Shown here: piece after piece, positions 37,264 through 46,638 of the stretch
Layout: each line of letters starts with the position of its first letter
Position numbering within the stretch: the stretch's first letter is position 1
DNA from: Burkholderiaceae bacterium
GTDB lineage: Bacteria > Pseudomonadota > Gammaproteobacteria > Burkholderiales > Burkholderiaceae_E
DNA: 54,854 nucleotides
Direction: 5' to 3'
Assembly: GCA_023954135.1 (NCBI GenBank)
Contig: JAMLIN010000028.1
Coordinates: 1 to 54,854, forward strand
The notes under the pieces: generated by a model
Database searches by the model: none
What the model saw: only the letters and a program-made list of their open reading frames with translations
What the model was told of the DNA's origin: nothing
Program-made: the position numbers and the translations under genes

Positions 37264-37388
37264 GCGTTTCAGGCAGGTCCCTCACCCCCGCACGACGCGC
37301 CCGTTCCGTTCATCCGAACATGGGCGCCGCCAATCCGCGGCACACGGCGCGAGCCGGCCGCTCCCGATACAGTCGAATACATACCGCA

Positions 37389-37484
37389 GCCCGGTACGGG
37401 CCGGCGGCAGTAAGCCTCCTCTTCCAGCCATCGTAGTTTTCCTCCCTGGCTGGTTTGCCCCGGTTCGTCCGGGGCGTTTTTTTT
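37389..37484 (+). ncRNA. Candidate small RNA with anti-Shine-Dalgarno loops
   Basis: The interval 37264-37456 has no gene, yet ends in a second strong terminator. From 37389 it could fold as GCCCG-gta-CGGGC, then single-stranded AAGCCTCCTCTT, then a stem CCAGCCA/TGGCTGG (37424-37430, 37447-37453) with a 16-base loop containing TTTTCCTCCC, then the terminator hairpin with eight T. Two CCTCC motifs are complementary to Shine-Dalgarno sites. A weak -10-like TACATA is at 37378-37383; no -35 is clear. Alternatively it is a leader attenuator of the downstream cytochrome gene, whose ATG is 87 bases further on. Confidence 0.5.
37457..37484 (+). terminator. Intrinsic terminator with no upstream coding gene
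   Basis: GCCCCGG-ttcgt-CCGGGGC, then G and eight T. It is about 270 bases past the nearest upstream stop codon, after another complete terminator, so it must end a non-coding transcript or act as an attenuator. Confidence 0.88.
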
Positions 37485-37571
37485 CCGGCGTCCTTCCCGT
37501 CGACGGGCATCATTGGCCATGCGCCGTGGCCCCGGCCGCTTCACCGAGGAAGGAATACCCCCGCATCCAGC

Positions 37572-38072
37572 ATGAAATCGAAATCGTTCGCATTCGCCCT
37601 CGGCGGAGGGCTCCTTCTGCTGGCAGCGGCGGGAACCCTCCACCTTTTCCTGACCGATGCGGGACTCGAGCCCTCGCCGGCGCACGCATTGCGGCCCGGC
37701 GATCCCCGGATCCTGGAGATCGGCGAGCGCGTCTACGTCCAGCAGTGCGCGGCCTGCCATGGCGCCAGCGGCGAGGGCCAGCCCGACTGGCGCGAGCGCG
37801 GGCCGGACGGCCTGCTTCCGGCCCCGCCGCACGACGCCAGCGGCCACACCTGGCACCATCCCGACGAGCAGCTGTTCGACATCACCAAGTACGGAATTCC
37901 CAGGGTGATCGGCCAGCCCGACTACCGCACCGCCATGCCCGTCTACGAGGGCGTGCTGAGCGATGAGGAGATCATCGCGGCGCTGTCCTGGATCAAGGCG
38001 CAGTGGCCCCCGGAGATACGGCGGCAGCACGACGGGATCAACGCCCGGCATCGCGAGTCGTCGCGGCGCTAG
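37572..38072 (+). CDS. Membrane-anchored mono-heme cytochrome c
   Basis: 166 residues. An N-terminal hydrophobic anchor (FALGGGLLLLAAAGTLHLFL) has no clear cleavage site. The class I heme domain has CAACH (Cys59-His63), a TKYGIPRV stretch, a likely axial Met in DYRTAMPVYEGVLSDEEI, and a closing IKAQW helix. This cytochrome may pass electrons to an oxidase or reductase. GGAAGG lies upstream. A 173-bp gap follows before the liv operon. Confidence 0.9.
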   Translation: MKSKSFAFALGGGLLLLAAAGTLHLFLTDAGLEPSPAHALRPGDPRILEIGERVYVQQCAACHGASGEGQPDWRERGPDGLLPAPPHDASGHTWHHPDEQLFDITKYGIPRVIGQPDYRTAMPVYEGVLSDEEIIAALSWIKAQWPPEIRRQHDGINARHRESSRR

Positions 38073-38245
38073 AGGAGCCCGGCCGGGCATCCGGGACGCG
38101 CGGCCCGGCGCCGGCCGGCCCGGTGTGGCGAATCGGTGACATTCCGGATGGCATGCGAATTGCGTGCGGGCGACAATGCGCTGCGACCGCGATCGAGAGA
38201 ACGCGCCCTGCAGGAGCGCACGGCGACCCGAGGAGATTCCGGCCC

Positions 38246-39178
38246 TTGTTCAACTTCGACATCCTGCTGCAGCAGATCCTCAACGGTCTCGTGCTCGGCA
38301 GCGTCTACGCCCTCGTCGCGCTCGGCTACACGATGGTCTACGGCATCCTGCAGCTGATCAACTTCGCGCATGGCGAGGTTCTCATGATCGGCGCGATGGT
38401 CGCCCTGACGGTCATCCAGATACCCGCTGTCGCCGCGCTCCCGGGTCCGCTCCAGATGGCCATCGCCCTGATGGCGGCGATCCCCGCCTGCGTCCTTCTC
38501 TCGCTCACGATCGAGCGGCTCGCCTACCGGCCCCTGCGGGGCGCACCCCGGCTGAGCCCGCTGATCACCGCGATCGGCATGTCGATCGTGCTCCAGACCG
38601 TGGCGATGATCATCTGGTCGCCCAACCCGCACTCCTTCCCCGACCTGCTGCCTTCCGAGCCGATCGCCATCGGCGGCGCGTCGCTCGCGCCCAAGCAGTT
38701 GCTGGTGCTCGGCGTGGCGGCGGTGATGATGGCCGCGCTCAGCCTGATGGTGAACAAGACCCGCCTCGGCCGGGCCATGCGGGCCACCGCCGAGAACCCC
38801 CGCATCGCCGGCCTGATGGGTGTCAACGCCAACATGGTGATCGCCCTGACCTTCGCGATCGGGGCGGCGCTGGCGGCCGTCGCCGGCCTGCTGGTGGCGC
38901 TGAACTACAACATCGTCCATTTCTCGATGGGCTTCATCCCGGGCCTGAAAGCCTTCACCGCCGCGGTGCTCGGCGGGATCGGCAACATCACCGGCGCCAT
39001 GATCGGCGGGTTGCTGCTCGGCGTGATCGAAAGCCTCGGCGCCGGGTACATCGGGCCGCTGACCAACAACTTCTTCGGCAGCCACTACCAGGACATCTTC
39101 GCCTTCGTCGTCCTGATCCTCGTGCTGCTGCTGCGCCCGTCCGGCATCATGGGCGAGCGGGTCGCGGACCGGGCCTGA
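38246..39178 (+). CDS. livH: Branched-chain amino acid ABC transporter permease LivH
   Basis: 310 residues, start TTG at 38246 with AGGAG ten bases upstream; no ATG fits. MFNFDILLQQILNGLVLGSVYALVALGYTMVYG is the hallmark LivH N-terminus (written here in pieces: ILNGLVLGSVYALVALGYTM). INFAHGEVLMIGAM follows and the EAA-like loop is RAMRATAENPRIAGLMGVNA. It forms half of the membrane channel with LivM. First gene of livHMGF; no substrate-binding protein gene (livK) is in the window. Confidence 0.95.
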   Translation: MFNFDILLQQILNGLVLGSVYALVALGYTMVYGILQLINFAHGEVLMIGAMVALTVIQIPAVAALPGPLQMAIALMAAIPACVLLSLTIERLAYRPLRGAPRLSPLITAIGMSIVLQTVAMIIWSPNPHSFPDLLPSEPIAIGGASLAPKQLLVLGVAAVMMAALSLMVNKTRLGRAMRATAENPRIAGLMGVNANMVIALTFAIGAALAAVAGLLVALNYNIVHFSMGFIPGLKAFTAAVLGGIGNITGAMIGGLLLGVIESLGAGYIGPLTNNFFGSHYQDIFAFVVLILVLLLRPSGIMGERVADRA

Positions 39179-39192
39179 GGGGAATCCCGCCG

Positions 39193-40415
<1,223 letters not shown>

Positions 40416-40419
<4 letters not shown>

Positions 40420-41219
40420 GCCGCACGACGATGGTGCAGGAAGGCGTGCAGGAGGACGTGGTTCTCGTGGTCGCCGGCGTCGACAAGCGCTTCGGCGGGC
40501 TGCAGGCGCTCTCGGGCGTGGGCATCGAGATCCGCCGCGGCCAGATCTACGGACTGATCGGACCCAACGGCGCCGGCAAGACGACCTTCTTCAACGTGAT
40601 CACGGGTCTTTACGCTCCAGACGCCGGCAGTTTCAGCCTGCGCGGCGTGCCCTACCGGCCCAGCGCAGTCCACAAGGTCGCCGAAGCCGGCATCGCCCGC
40701 ACCTTCCAGAACATCCGCCTCTTCGGCGAGATGACCGCGCTGGAGAACGTCATGGTCGGGCGCCATGTCCGTACCCGCTCCGGCGTCTGGCGGGCGGTGC
40801 TCAAGACCCGTTTCGAGCGGCGCGAGGAAACCGCGATTCGCGACCGCGCCCGAGAGCTGCTCGCCTACGTCGGCATCGAGCGCTTCGCCGACTATCAGGC
40901 CAACACGCTGTCCTACGGAGACCAGCGCCGGCTCGAGATCGCCCGGGCGCTGGCGACCGATCCGCTGCTGCTCGCCCTCGACGAGCCCGCCGCCGGCATG
41001 AACGCCACCGAGAAGATCGCCCTGCGCAGGCTGCTCGAGCGCATCCGCGGCGACGGGCGAACCATCCTGCTGATCGAGCACGATGTAAAGCTCGTGATGG
41101 GCCTGTGCGATCGTGTTACGGTGCTCGACTACGGCAAGGAGATCGCCACCGGCTCGCCCGCCGAGGTGCAGAAGAACGCTGCGGTGATCGAAGCCTATCT
41201 CGGAACCGGACATGCCTGA
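40416..41219 (+). CDS. livG: Branched-chain amino acid ABC transporter ATPase LivG
   Basis: 267 residues. Walker A is GPNGAGKTT, the Q-loop is in ARTFQNIRLF, and the signature-like LSYGDQRRLEIARAL follows. Walker B is LLALDEPAAGMN and the switch His is in IEHD. It powers uptake with LivF. A short extra N-terminus (MSRTTMVQEGVQED) precedes the domain. It overlaps livM by 4 and livF by 8 bases. Confidence 0.96.
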
Positions 41220-41940
41220 TCCCATCCTGTCGGTCAACGGCCTGCAGGTCGCCTACGGCGGCATCCAGGCGGTCAAGGGAATCGCGCTCGAGGTCTTCGA
41301 CGGCGAGCTCGTCACCCTCATCGGCGCCAACGGCGCCGGCAAGACCACCACCCTGAAGGCGATCACCGGCACGCTGGCGCCGTCGTCCGGCAGCATCGAG
41401 TACCTGGGTCGCTCGATCACCGGCGAATCGCCTTACCGCCTCGTCGAGCAGGGGCTCGCGATGGTCCCGGAAGGCCGTGGCGTGTTCGCCAGGATGAGCA
41501 TCCTGGAGAACCTCCAGATGGGCGCGTTCACCCGCGGCGACCGCGCCGGCATCAAGGCCGACATCGAGCGCATGTTCGAGTCCTTCCCGCGCCTGCGCGA
41601 GCGCGCGACGCAACTCGCCGGCACCCTCTCGGGCGGCGAGCAGCAGATGCTCGCCATGGCACGGGCGCTGATGTCCCGCCCGAAGCTGCTGCTGCTCGAC
41701 GAGCCCTCGATGGGCCTGTCGCCCCTGATGGTCGAGAAGATCTTCGAGGTGGTGCGCGAAGTGGCCGCCCAGGGCGTGACCATACTGCTCGTCGAGCAGA
41801 ACGCGAAGCTCGCCCTCGAGGCCGCCGATCGCGGCTACGTCATGGAGTCGGGGCTCGTCATCATGTCCGGCGCGGCAAGCGAGATGCTCGATGATCCGCG
41901 CGTGCGCGCGGCCTATCTCGGCGAGGAGAACGCGGCCTGA
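41212..41940 (+). CDS. livF: Branched-chain amino acid ABC transporter ATPase LivF
   Basis: 242 residues. Walker A is GANGAGKTT, followed by VPEGRGVFARMSILENLQMGA. The signature is LSGGEQQMLAMARAL, Walker B LLLLDEPSMGLSP, and the VEQNAK segment is typical of LivF. Last gene of the transport unit. The LysE-family gene begins 22 bases downstream in the same direction. Confidence 0.96.
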   Translation: MPDPILSVNGLQVAYGGIQAVKGIALEVFDGELVTLIGANGAGKTTTLKAITGTLAPSSGSIEYLGRSITGESPYRLVEQGLAMVPEGRGVFARMSILENLQMGAFTRGDRAGIKADIERMFESFPRLRERATQLAGTLSGGEQQMLAMARALMSRPKLLLLDEPSMGLSPLMVEKIFEVVREVAAQGVTILLVEQNAKLALEAADRGYVMESGLVIMSGAASEMLDDPRVRAAYLGEENAA

Positions 41941-41962
41941 ACCGGCAGGCGGCCGTCACTCC

Positions 41963-42583
41963 ATGCTCGGCATCACCGACTACCCGGCGTTCGCCGCGGC
42001 CGTGCTGGTCTTCCTGATGCTACCCGGGCCGGGAACCTTCGCGGTCCTCGCATCGGCAGCCCAGGGGGGCCTGCGCGGCGGCTACGCATCGCTTGCCGGC
42101 ATCGTCGCCGGCGACCTGATGCTGATCCTGCTCGCGCTGGCCGGGGTCGCCGCGCTGATGCAGGCGCATCCGACGCTGTTCCGCGCGGTCCAGTACGTCG
42201 GCGTCGCCTACCTGGTGTGGGTCGGCCTGCAGCTGCTGCTGCGCCGGCCCGGAAACTTCGACGGCAGCCTGCTCCTGCGCATCGATCACCGGCGATTCTT
42301 CAGGCAGACCTTCCTGATCACGCTGATCAATCCCAAGGCCATCATGTTCTACATGGCCTTCTTTCCTCTGTTCATCGACCCGCAGCGATTCGAGGGGGCG
42401 AGCACCTTCGCGCTGATGCTGGCGACCGTCATGGCGCTCACCCTCGCCTATGGCTCGCTGCTGGTGCTCGCCGGGAACGGACTGGCCCGCAGCCTCGGCC
42501 GGCATCCGCGGCTCGCGTCGCTCGGCTCGAAGCTGGCGGGAATCGGGCTGGTGTATTTCGGCTGGCGCCTCGCCACCGACTGA
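41963..42583 (+). CDS. LysE/RhtB-family exporter
   Basis: 206 residues with about six membrane helices. LVFLMLPGPGTFAVLASAAQGGLRGGYASLAGIVAGD carries the family's PGP and GxxxG motifs; further on are VGVAYLVWVGLQLL and LINPKAIMFYMAFFPLFID. It exports amino acids such as lysine, threonine or homoserine lactone; the exact substrate is unclear. Placed after livHMGF, it may balance amino-acid uptake. Its stop codon abuts copy B of the palindromic element. Confidence 0.93.
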   Translation: MLGITDYPAFAAAVLVFLMLPGPGTFAVLASAAQGGLRGGYASLAGIVAGDLMLILLALAGVAALMQAHPTLFRAVQYVGVAYLVWVGLQLLLRRPGNFDGSLLLRIDHRRFFRQTFLITLINPKAIMFYMAFFPLFIDPQRFEGASTFALMLATVMALTLAYGSLLVLAGNGLARSLGRHPRLASLGSKLAGIGLVYFGWRLATD

Positions 42584-42687
42584 TCCGGGCTCGGCTTCGG
42601 GCGCATGGCCGCGTTGGGGCGCCTTGCCGTACAACCGTACTGTCTGCGGCGTCCCGCCTTGCCCTGCACCCGAATCCAAGCCCGGAT
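42583..42687. repeat. Palindromic dispersed element, copy B, at LysE/hpaI convergent 3' ends
   Basis: Outer arms at 42583-42601 and 42669-42687 (CCGGGCTCGGCTTCGGG against CCCGAATCCAAGCCCGG) pair at 15 of 17 core positions. The shared middle CCGCGTTGGGGCGCCTTGCC is identical to copy A at 11884-11949. Copy B carries about 35 extra bases bounded by a repeated CGCCTTGCC, including GTAC-aacc-GTAC. Starts at the LysE stop codon. Confidence 0.75.
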
Positions 42688-42705
42688 AAGGACTGCTTCG
42701 CGCGC

Positions 42706-43476
42706 TCAGGCCTTCCAGCGCGCGATGAGCGAATCGAGTGCACCGGCGAGGATGGTGGCATCGACGCCGAGCGCGACGAAGCAGGCGCCGCAGTCGATGT
42801 AGTGCTTCGCGAGCTCGCTGTCGGCGCAGATGATTCCGGGCGCCTTGCCGGCGGCGCGCACCCGCCGCATCGATTCGCCGATGAGGGCCCGCACCCGCGG
42901 ATGCGCGGGCTGGCCGAGCAGGCCCATCGAGGCGGACAGGTCGGCGGGGCCGAAGAATACGCCGTCGACGCCATCGGTGGCGGTGATCGCATCGAGGTTT
43001 TCGATCGCGGTCGTGGACTCCACCTGCACCAGCAGGCAGACCTCGTCGTTGGCCTCGTGCAGGTAGCGCGGCCGCCGGTTCCAGCGCGAGGCGCGGGCAA
43101 TCCCCCCGCCGACGCCGCGGATGCCTTGCGGCGGATAGCGGGTGGCCGCAACCATCTGCGCCGCCTGCTCGGGGGTGTCGACCATCGGCACCAGCAGGGT
43201 CTGGGCACCGATGTCGAGCATCTGCTTGATCAGCGCGACGTCGCCCACCGGCACGCGCACCACCGGGTGCGAGCCGTAGGCGGCGATGGCCTGCAGCTGA
43301 GCGAGCGTGGCGCGCAGGTCGTTGGGCGCATGCTCGTTGTCGATGAGCAGCCAGTCGAAGCCGGCGCCGGCGGCGATCTCCGTCGTGTACGGGCTGGCCA
43401 TGCCGAGCCACAGCCCGTAGCGGAGCTCCTGCGCCGCCATGGCGGCCTTGAAGGGGTTCGATGACGAAGCGCTCAT
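42706..43476 (-). CDS. HpcH/HpaI-family aldolase
   Basis: 256 residues, class II pyruvate aldolase fold. YGLWLGMASPYTTEIAAGAGFDWLLIDNEHAPND holds the catalytic His and acidic residues; VPMVDTPEQA, YPPQGIRGVGGG, LLVQVESTTAIENLDAI (metal-binding Glu) and FFGPADLSASMG (metal-binding Asp) follow. It cleaves 4-hydroxy-2-oxo-acids such as 4-hydroxy-2-oxoheptanedioate to pyruvate and an aldehyde; the natural substrate here is uncertain. ATG overlaps the hydrolase stop (ATGA). Confidence 0.93.
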   Translation of the reverse strand: MSASSSNPFKAAMAAQELRYGLWLGMASPYTTEIAAGAGFDWLLIDNEHAPNDLRATLAQLQAIAAYGSHPVVRVPVGDVALIKQMLDIGAQTLLVPMVDTPEQAAQMVAATRYPPQGIRGVGGGIARASRWNRRPRYLHEANDEVCLLVQVESTTAIENLDAITATDGVDGVFFGPADLSASMGLLGQPAHPRVRALIGESMRRVRAAGKAPGIICADSELAKHYIDCGACFVALGVDATILAGALDSLIARWKA

Positions 43477-44387
43477 GATGTTCGGCCTGCGGGTTCGGAA
43501 AGGAAAGCCGGTGTCGGCCCGGCCGGTTCGTCGGACGAGCCCGACCGTATCGGGCCGAGCGCATCCGCCCGTGGCCCGTCGTCGGCGGCGCCGATGCAGC
43601 GGGCGACCAGCTCGGCGCTGGCGAGCGGCTGCTCCATCGGCACCAGGTGCCCCGTCGGCAGCTCGTGCCAGTTGCCGCCGAACAGGCGCCGATTGATCGC
43701 GCGTCCGGCCAGCTCGGTCTCGCGCGAGCGGGTGCCGGCGATCATGTGCACCGCGATGCCGCGGGCGCGCAGCGCCTGGAACGCGGCGTAGGCCCGGTGC
43801 GCCGGCAGGTGGGCGTAGATATCGCGCTCGGCCTCGCGGGCGATGCGCAGGGACATCGTGCCGTCCTGGCCGGCCGCCAGTCCATGGGCGAGGAAATCCT
43901 CGAGGACGCCGGGCGCCCAGTCGCGCACGAAGGCCTTCGCGGAGAAGTACTCGTGGGCAAGCTCGCGCGAAGCCCAGCGGTCGCGCCGGCGCGCGGCGAT
44001 GGGGGCCGGGCCGCCCCGGCTCGACAGGCCGGTGATCCGGAGCGTCTCGAAGACCGACTTGCGCCAGCCGGCCACGAGGGGCGAATCGATGAGGACGATG
44101 CCGCGGACATGGCTCGGCAGCCGGGCCGCGGCCATCAGCGACAGGTAGCCGCCCATCGAGTGCCCCACCAGGCAGACGGGTCCGGCGCGCTCGGCCACCC
44201 GCCGGACCTCGACGATCGCCTGCCGCGTCATCTCGGGCCAGCGCAGCCGCGGACGCATTCCCGGCGGGGTCTCGAGCGCCGGCGGCGCGATCACCTCGGC
44301 ATGGCGGCCGAGCGCCTCGAGGAACTGTCGGTAGCTACCCGACGGAAAGCCGTTGGCATGAAGGAAGACGACGGTGGATCGAGTCAC
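43473..44387 (-). CDS. Alpha/beta hydrolase
   Basis: 304 residues from GTG 44387. The N-terminal strand is STVVFLHANGFPSGSYRQFL, and the nucleophile elbow GHSMGG carries the catalytic Ser. RGIVLIDSPL follows, with the His near the end in LPTGHLVPMEQP. The GTG gives a start 25 bases after the reductase gene; longer starts would overlap it. Specificity is unknown; it is coupled to an HpaI-type aldolase, as seen for meta-cleavage hydrolases, but the sequence is not a clear member of that class. Confidence 0.88.
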   Translation of the reverse strand: MTRSTVVFLHANGFPSGSYRQFLEALGRHAEVIAPPALETPPGMRPRLRWPEMTRQAIVEVRRVAERAGPVCLVGHSMGGYLSLMAAARLPSHVRGIVLIDSPLVAGWRKSVFETLRITGLSSRGGPAPIAARRRDRWASRELAHEYFSAKAFVRDWAPGVLEDFLAHGLAAGQDGTMSLRIAREAERDIYAHLPAHRAYAAFQALRARGIAVHMIAGTRSRETELAGRAINRRLFGGNWHELPTGHLVPMEQPLASAELVARCIGAADDGPRADALGPIRSGSSDEPAGPTPAFLSEPAGRTS

Positions 44388-44412
44388 GATGAATCGGATG
44401 CAGAGGGTTCGT

Positions 44413-45465
44413 TCACAGATTCTTGTCGATGCGGGCGGCATCGGCCGCCGTGACGAAGGCGTCGGCGAAGAACGCATCGGCCGGCAGGCCGCATCGTTCG
44501 GTGAAATCGGTGCGGGCCGCATCGACCATCGTCGGCGCGCCGCAGGCGTACACCCGATGCCCCGACAGATCGGGCAGGTCGGCCATCACCGCCCGGTGGA
44601 CGAAGCCGGTGCGCCCCCGCCAGTCGTCCTCCGGCCGCGGATCCGAGACGACCGGCACGTAACGGAACCCTGGAATCGTGGCGGCCCAGGTTTCGGCGAG
44701 CGCGTTCATGTAGAGATCGCGGGGCCGGCGCCCTCCCCAGTAGAGCGTCATCAGGCGCGGCCGATCCTGCCCGATCACCTGCTCGACGATCGCCTTGATC
44801 GGCGCGAAGCCGGTCCCGCTGGCCAGCAGCACGATCGGGGCGTCACCGTCCTCGCGCAGGAAGAAGGTACCCATCGGCCCCTCGAAACGCAGGATGTCGC
44901 GCACCTTCACCGGTGGGCTCGACACGCCGAACAGCGCGTCGGTGAAGCGCCCCCCGGGCAGGTGCCTGACGTGGAGCTCGAGCGTGTCGGCCCGCCCCGG
45001 CGCAGCGGCCATCGAATAGGAGCGCCGGGTGCCGTCGCGCAGGATCAGCTCGATGTACTGGCCGGCGAGATAGCGCAGCGATTCGCCCGCCGGCAACTGC
45101 AGGCGCAGGACGGCGACGTCCTGCGCAATGCGTTCGATCGCGTTGATCCGGCACGGCAGCTTGCGCAGCGGAATATCCCCGACCCCGGCGACGAGCCGGG
45201 CCTCGATCACCAGCGGCGAGCGGGCCCTGGCGCAGCACATCAGCGCAAGGCCGGCGGCCCGCTCATCGGCCCCGAGAGCGGACGGAGCATGGGGCCCCTG
45301 CTCGACTTCGCCTTCGAGCACCCGCGCCTTGCAGGTTCCGCAGATGCCGTCCTTGCAGCCGTAAGGCATGACCACCGCCTCACGCAGCGCGGCGTCCAGG
45401 ACGCTCTCGTCCCCTTCGGCGTCGAACTCGCGACCGCTCGGCAGTACCTTGACCCTGAAGCTCAT
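44413..45465 (-). CDS. Ferredoxin-NAD(P)H oxidoreductase (CDP-6-deoxyglucoseen reductase-like)
   Basis: 350 residues from ATG 45465; a TTG two codons earlier is possible. An N-terminal plant-type [2Fe-2S] domain has Cys37, Cys42, Cys45 (CKDGICGTC) and Cys77/78. Then an FAD-binding beta-barrel with RRSYSMAAAP (FAD motif) and an NAD(P)-binding domain with LLASGTGFAPIKAIVEQ and the C-terminal VYACGAPTMVDAA. It delivers electrons from NAD(P)H to an oxygenase or other acceptor. The terminal oxygenase is not in this window. Confidence 0.92.
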   Translation of the reverse strand: MSFRVKVLPSGREFDAEGDESVLDAALREAVVMPYGCKDGICGTCKARVLEGEVEQGPHAPSALGADERAAGLALMCCARARSPLVIEARLVAGVGDIPLRKLPCRINAIERIAQDVAVLRLQLPAGESLRYLAGQYIELILRDGTRRSYSMAAAPGRADTLELHVRHLPGGRFTDALFGVSSPPVKVRDILRFEGPMGTFFLREDGDAPIVLLASGTGFAPIKAIVEQVIGQDRPRLMTLYWGGRRPRDLYMNALAETWAATIPGFRYVPVVSDPRPEDDWRGRTGFVHRAVMADLPDLSGHRVYACGAPTMVDAARTDFTERCGLPADAFFADAFVTAADAARIDKNL

Positions 45466-45489
45466 GTCCAAGTGTTCTGTTCCGTACCA

Positions 45490-45518
45490 TTGCCCGGTTT
45501 GCTCCGGACCGACATTAT
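45490..45518 (+). promoter_or_regulatory. Possible leaderless promoter of epimerase-like gene
   Basis: TTGCCC (45490-45495), 17 bp, CATTAT (45513-45518). The ATG (45525) starts six bases later, at the predicted +1; no ribosome site is present. It matches the consensus at four of six positions per box. Confidence 0.45.
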
Positions 45519-45524
45519 CGCCCG

Positions 45525-46490
45525 ATGCGGAAATCCTCCCTGCCGCCCGTACTGCCGCGCCGGCTGCGCCGGCCCCGCCTGCTGATCGTCGGCTGCGGCG
45601 ACGTCGGCGGCCGGCTGGCGGCCCGCCTGGCCGGGCGGCTCGGCGACCGCTGGAAGCTCATCGGCACCGGGCGCACGCCGGAGTCCCTCGCGAAGATCCG
45701 GGCGCTCGGCGCGGTACCGATGGCGATCGATCTCGACGATCGGCGATCGGCCCGGCGGCTTGCGGGCATCGCAAGCCGCATCGTGCATCTGGTGCCGCCG
45801 CCCGGCACGGGGCACAGCGACGGGCGCAGCCGGCGCCTGGCCGCCGCGATCGGCAGCGCCGCCGAAAGGGGCCGGCAGGCCATGATCGTCTACTGCGGCA
45901 CCACCGGGGTCTACGGCGACGCCGGCGGCGAGCGGCTGGACGAAACCCGCCCGATCGCGCCGGCCAGCGGACGCGCCCGACGACGGGCCAGCGGCGAGCG
46001 CCAGCTGCGGGCGCTCGCGCGGCGCGGCGCGGCCAGGGTCGCCCTGCTCCGGGCGCCCGGCATCTATGCGCAGGACCGGCTGCCGACCGAGCGGCTGCGC
46101 CGCGGCACACCCGCGATCCGGCACGAGGAGGACGGCTACTCCAGCCACATCCATGCCGACGACCTCGCATGGCTGCTCTGGATCGCGCTGTTTCGCGCCG
46201 GCAACTGCCGCGTCTACAACGCGGTGGATGGCACCGAGATGCGCATGGGCGAATGGTTCGACCGGGTCGCCGAGGCCACCGGCCTGCCCCGCCCGCCGCG
46301 GGAATCGCGCGATGCGATCCGCGACCGGGTATCGCCCTCCCTGTGGTCCTTCATGAGCGAGTCGAGACGGATCTCGAACCGGCGCATCCTGCGCGAGTTG
46401 CGCGCCCGGCTGCGCTATCCCCACCCGCAGATGGCGCTGGACGAGGTCCGGGCGGTTCGCGACGGGCCGGCTGGCCCGGCATCGGATTGA
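45525..46490 (+). CDS. NAD-dependent epimerase/dehydratase-like protein (YeeZ-type SDR)
   Basis: 321 residues, atypical short-chain dehydrogenase. The nucleotide loop is LLIVGCGDVGGRLAARL, then VYCGTTGVYGDAGGERLDE, HIHADDLAWLL and NAVDGTEMRMGEWFD. The active-site Tyr-Lys pair of classical enzymes is not clear: after YCGTTGVYG the expected YxxxK is missing, as in the YeeZ subgroup. Function unknown. Followed by a terminator shared with the convergent tRNA gene. Confidence 0.85.
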   Translation: MRKSSLPPVLPRRLRRPRLLIVGCGDVGGRLAARLAGRLGDRWKLIGTGRTPESLAKIRALGAVPMAIDLDDRRSARRLAGIASRIVHLVPPPGTGHSDGRSRRLAAAIGSAAERGRQAMIVYCGTTGVYGDAGGERLDETRPIAPASGRARRRASGERQLRALARRGAARVALLRAPGIYAQDRLPTERLRRGTPAIRHEEDGYSSHIHADDLAWLLWIALFRAGNCRVYNAVDGTEMRMGEWFDRVAEATGLPRPPRESRDAIRDRVSPSLWSFMSESRRISNRRILRELRARLRYPHPQMALDEVRAVRDGPAGPASD

Positions 46491-46501
46491 GCTGAAAGCA
46501 A

Positions 46502-46531
46502 AAAGGGCAACCCATCGTGGCTGCCCTTCTT
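46502..46531. terminator. Bidirectional terminator between epimerase-like gene and tRNA-Thr
   Basis: AAGGGCA and TGCCCTT arms around 12 bases. The forward strand continues CTTGCTTCTTTCT and the reverse strand runs into TTTTGCTTT, so it can stop transcription from both sides. Confidence 0.75.
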
Positions 46532-46544
46532 GCTTCTTTCTGTC

Positions 46545-46620
<76 letters not shown>

Positions 46621-46638
46621 GAACGGGGGCAGATTGTA

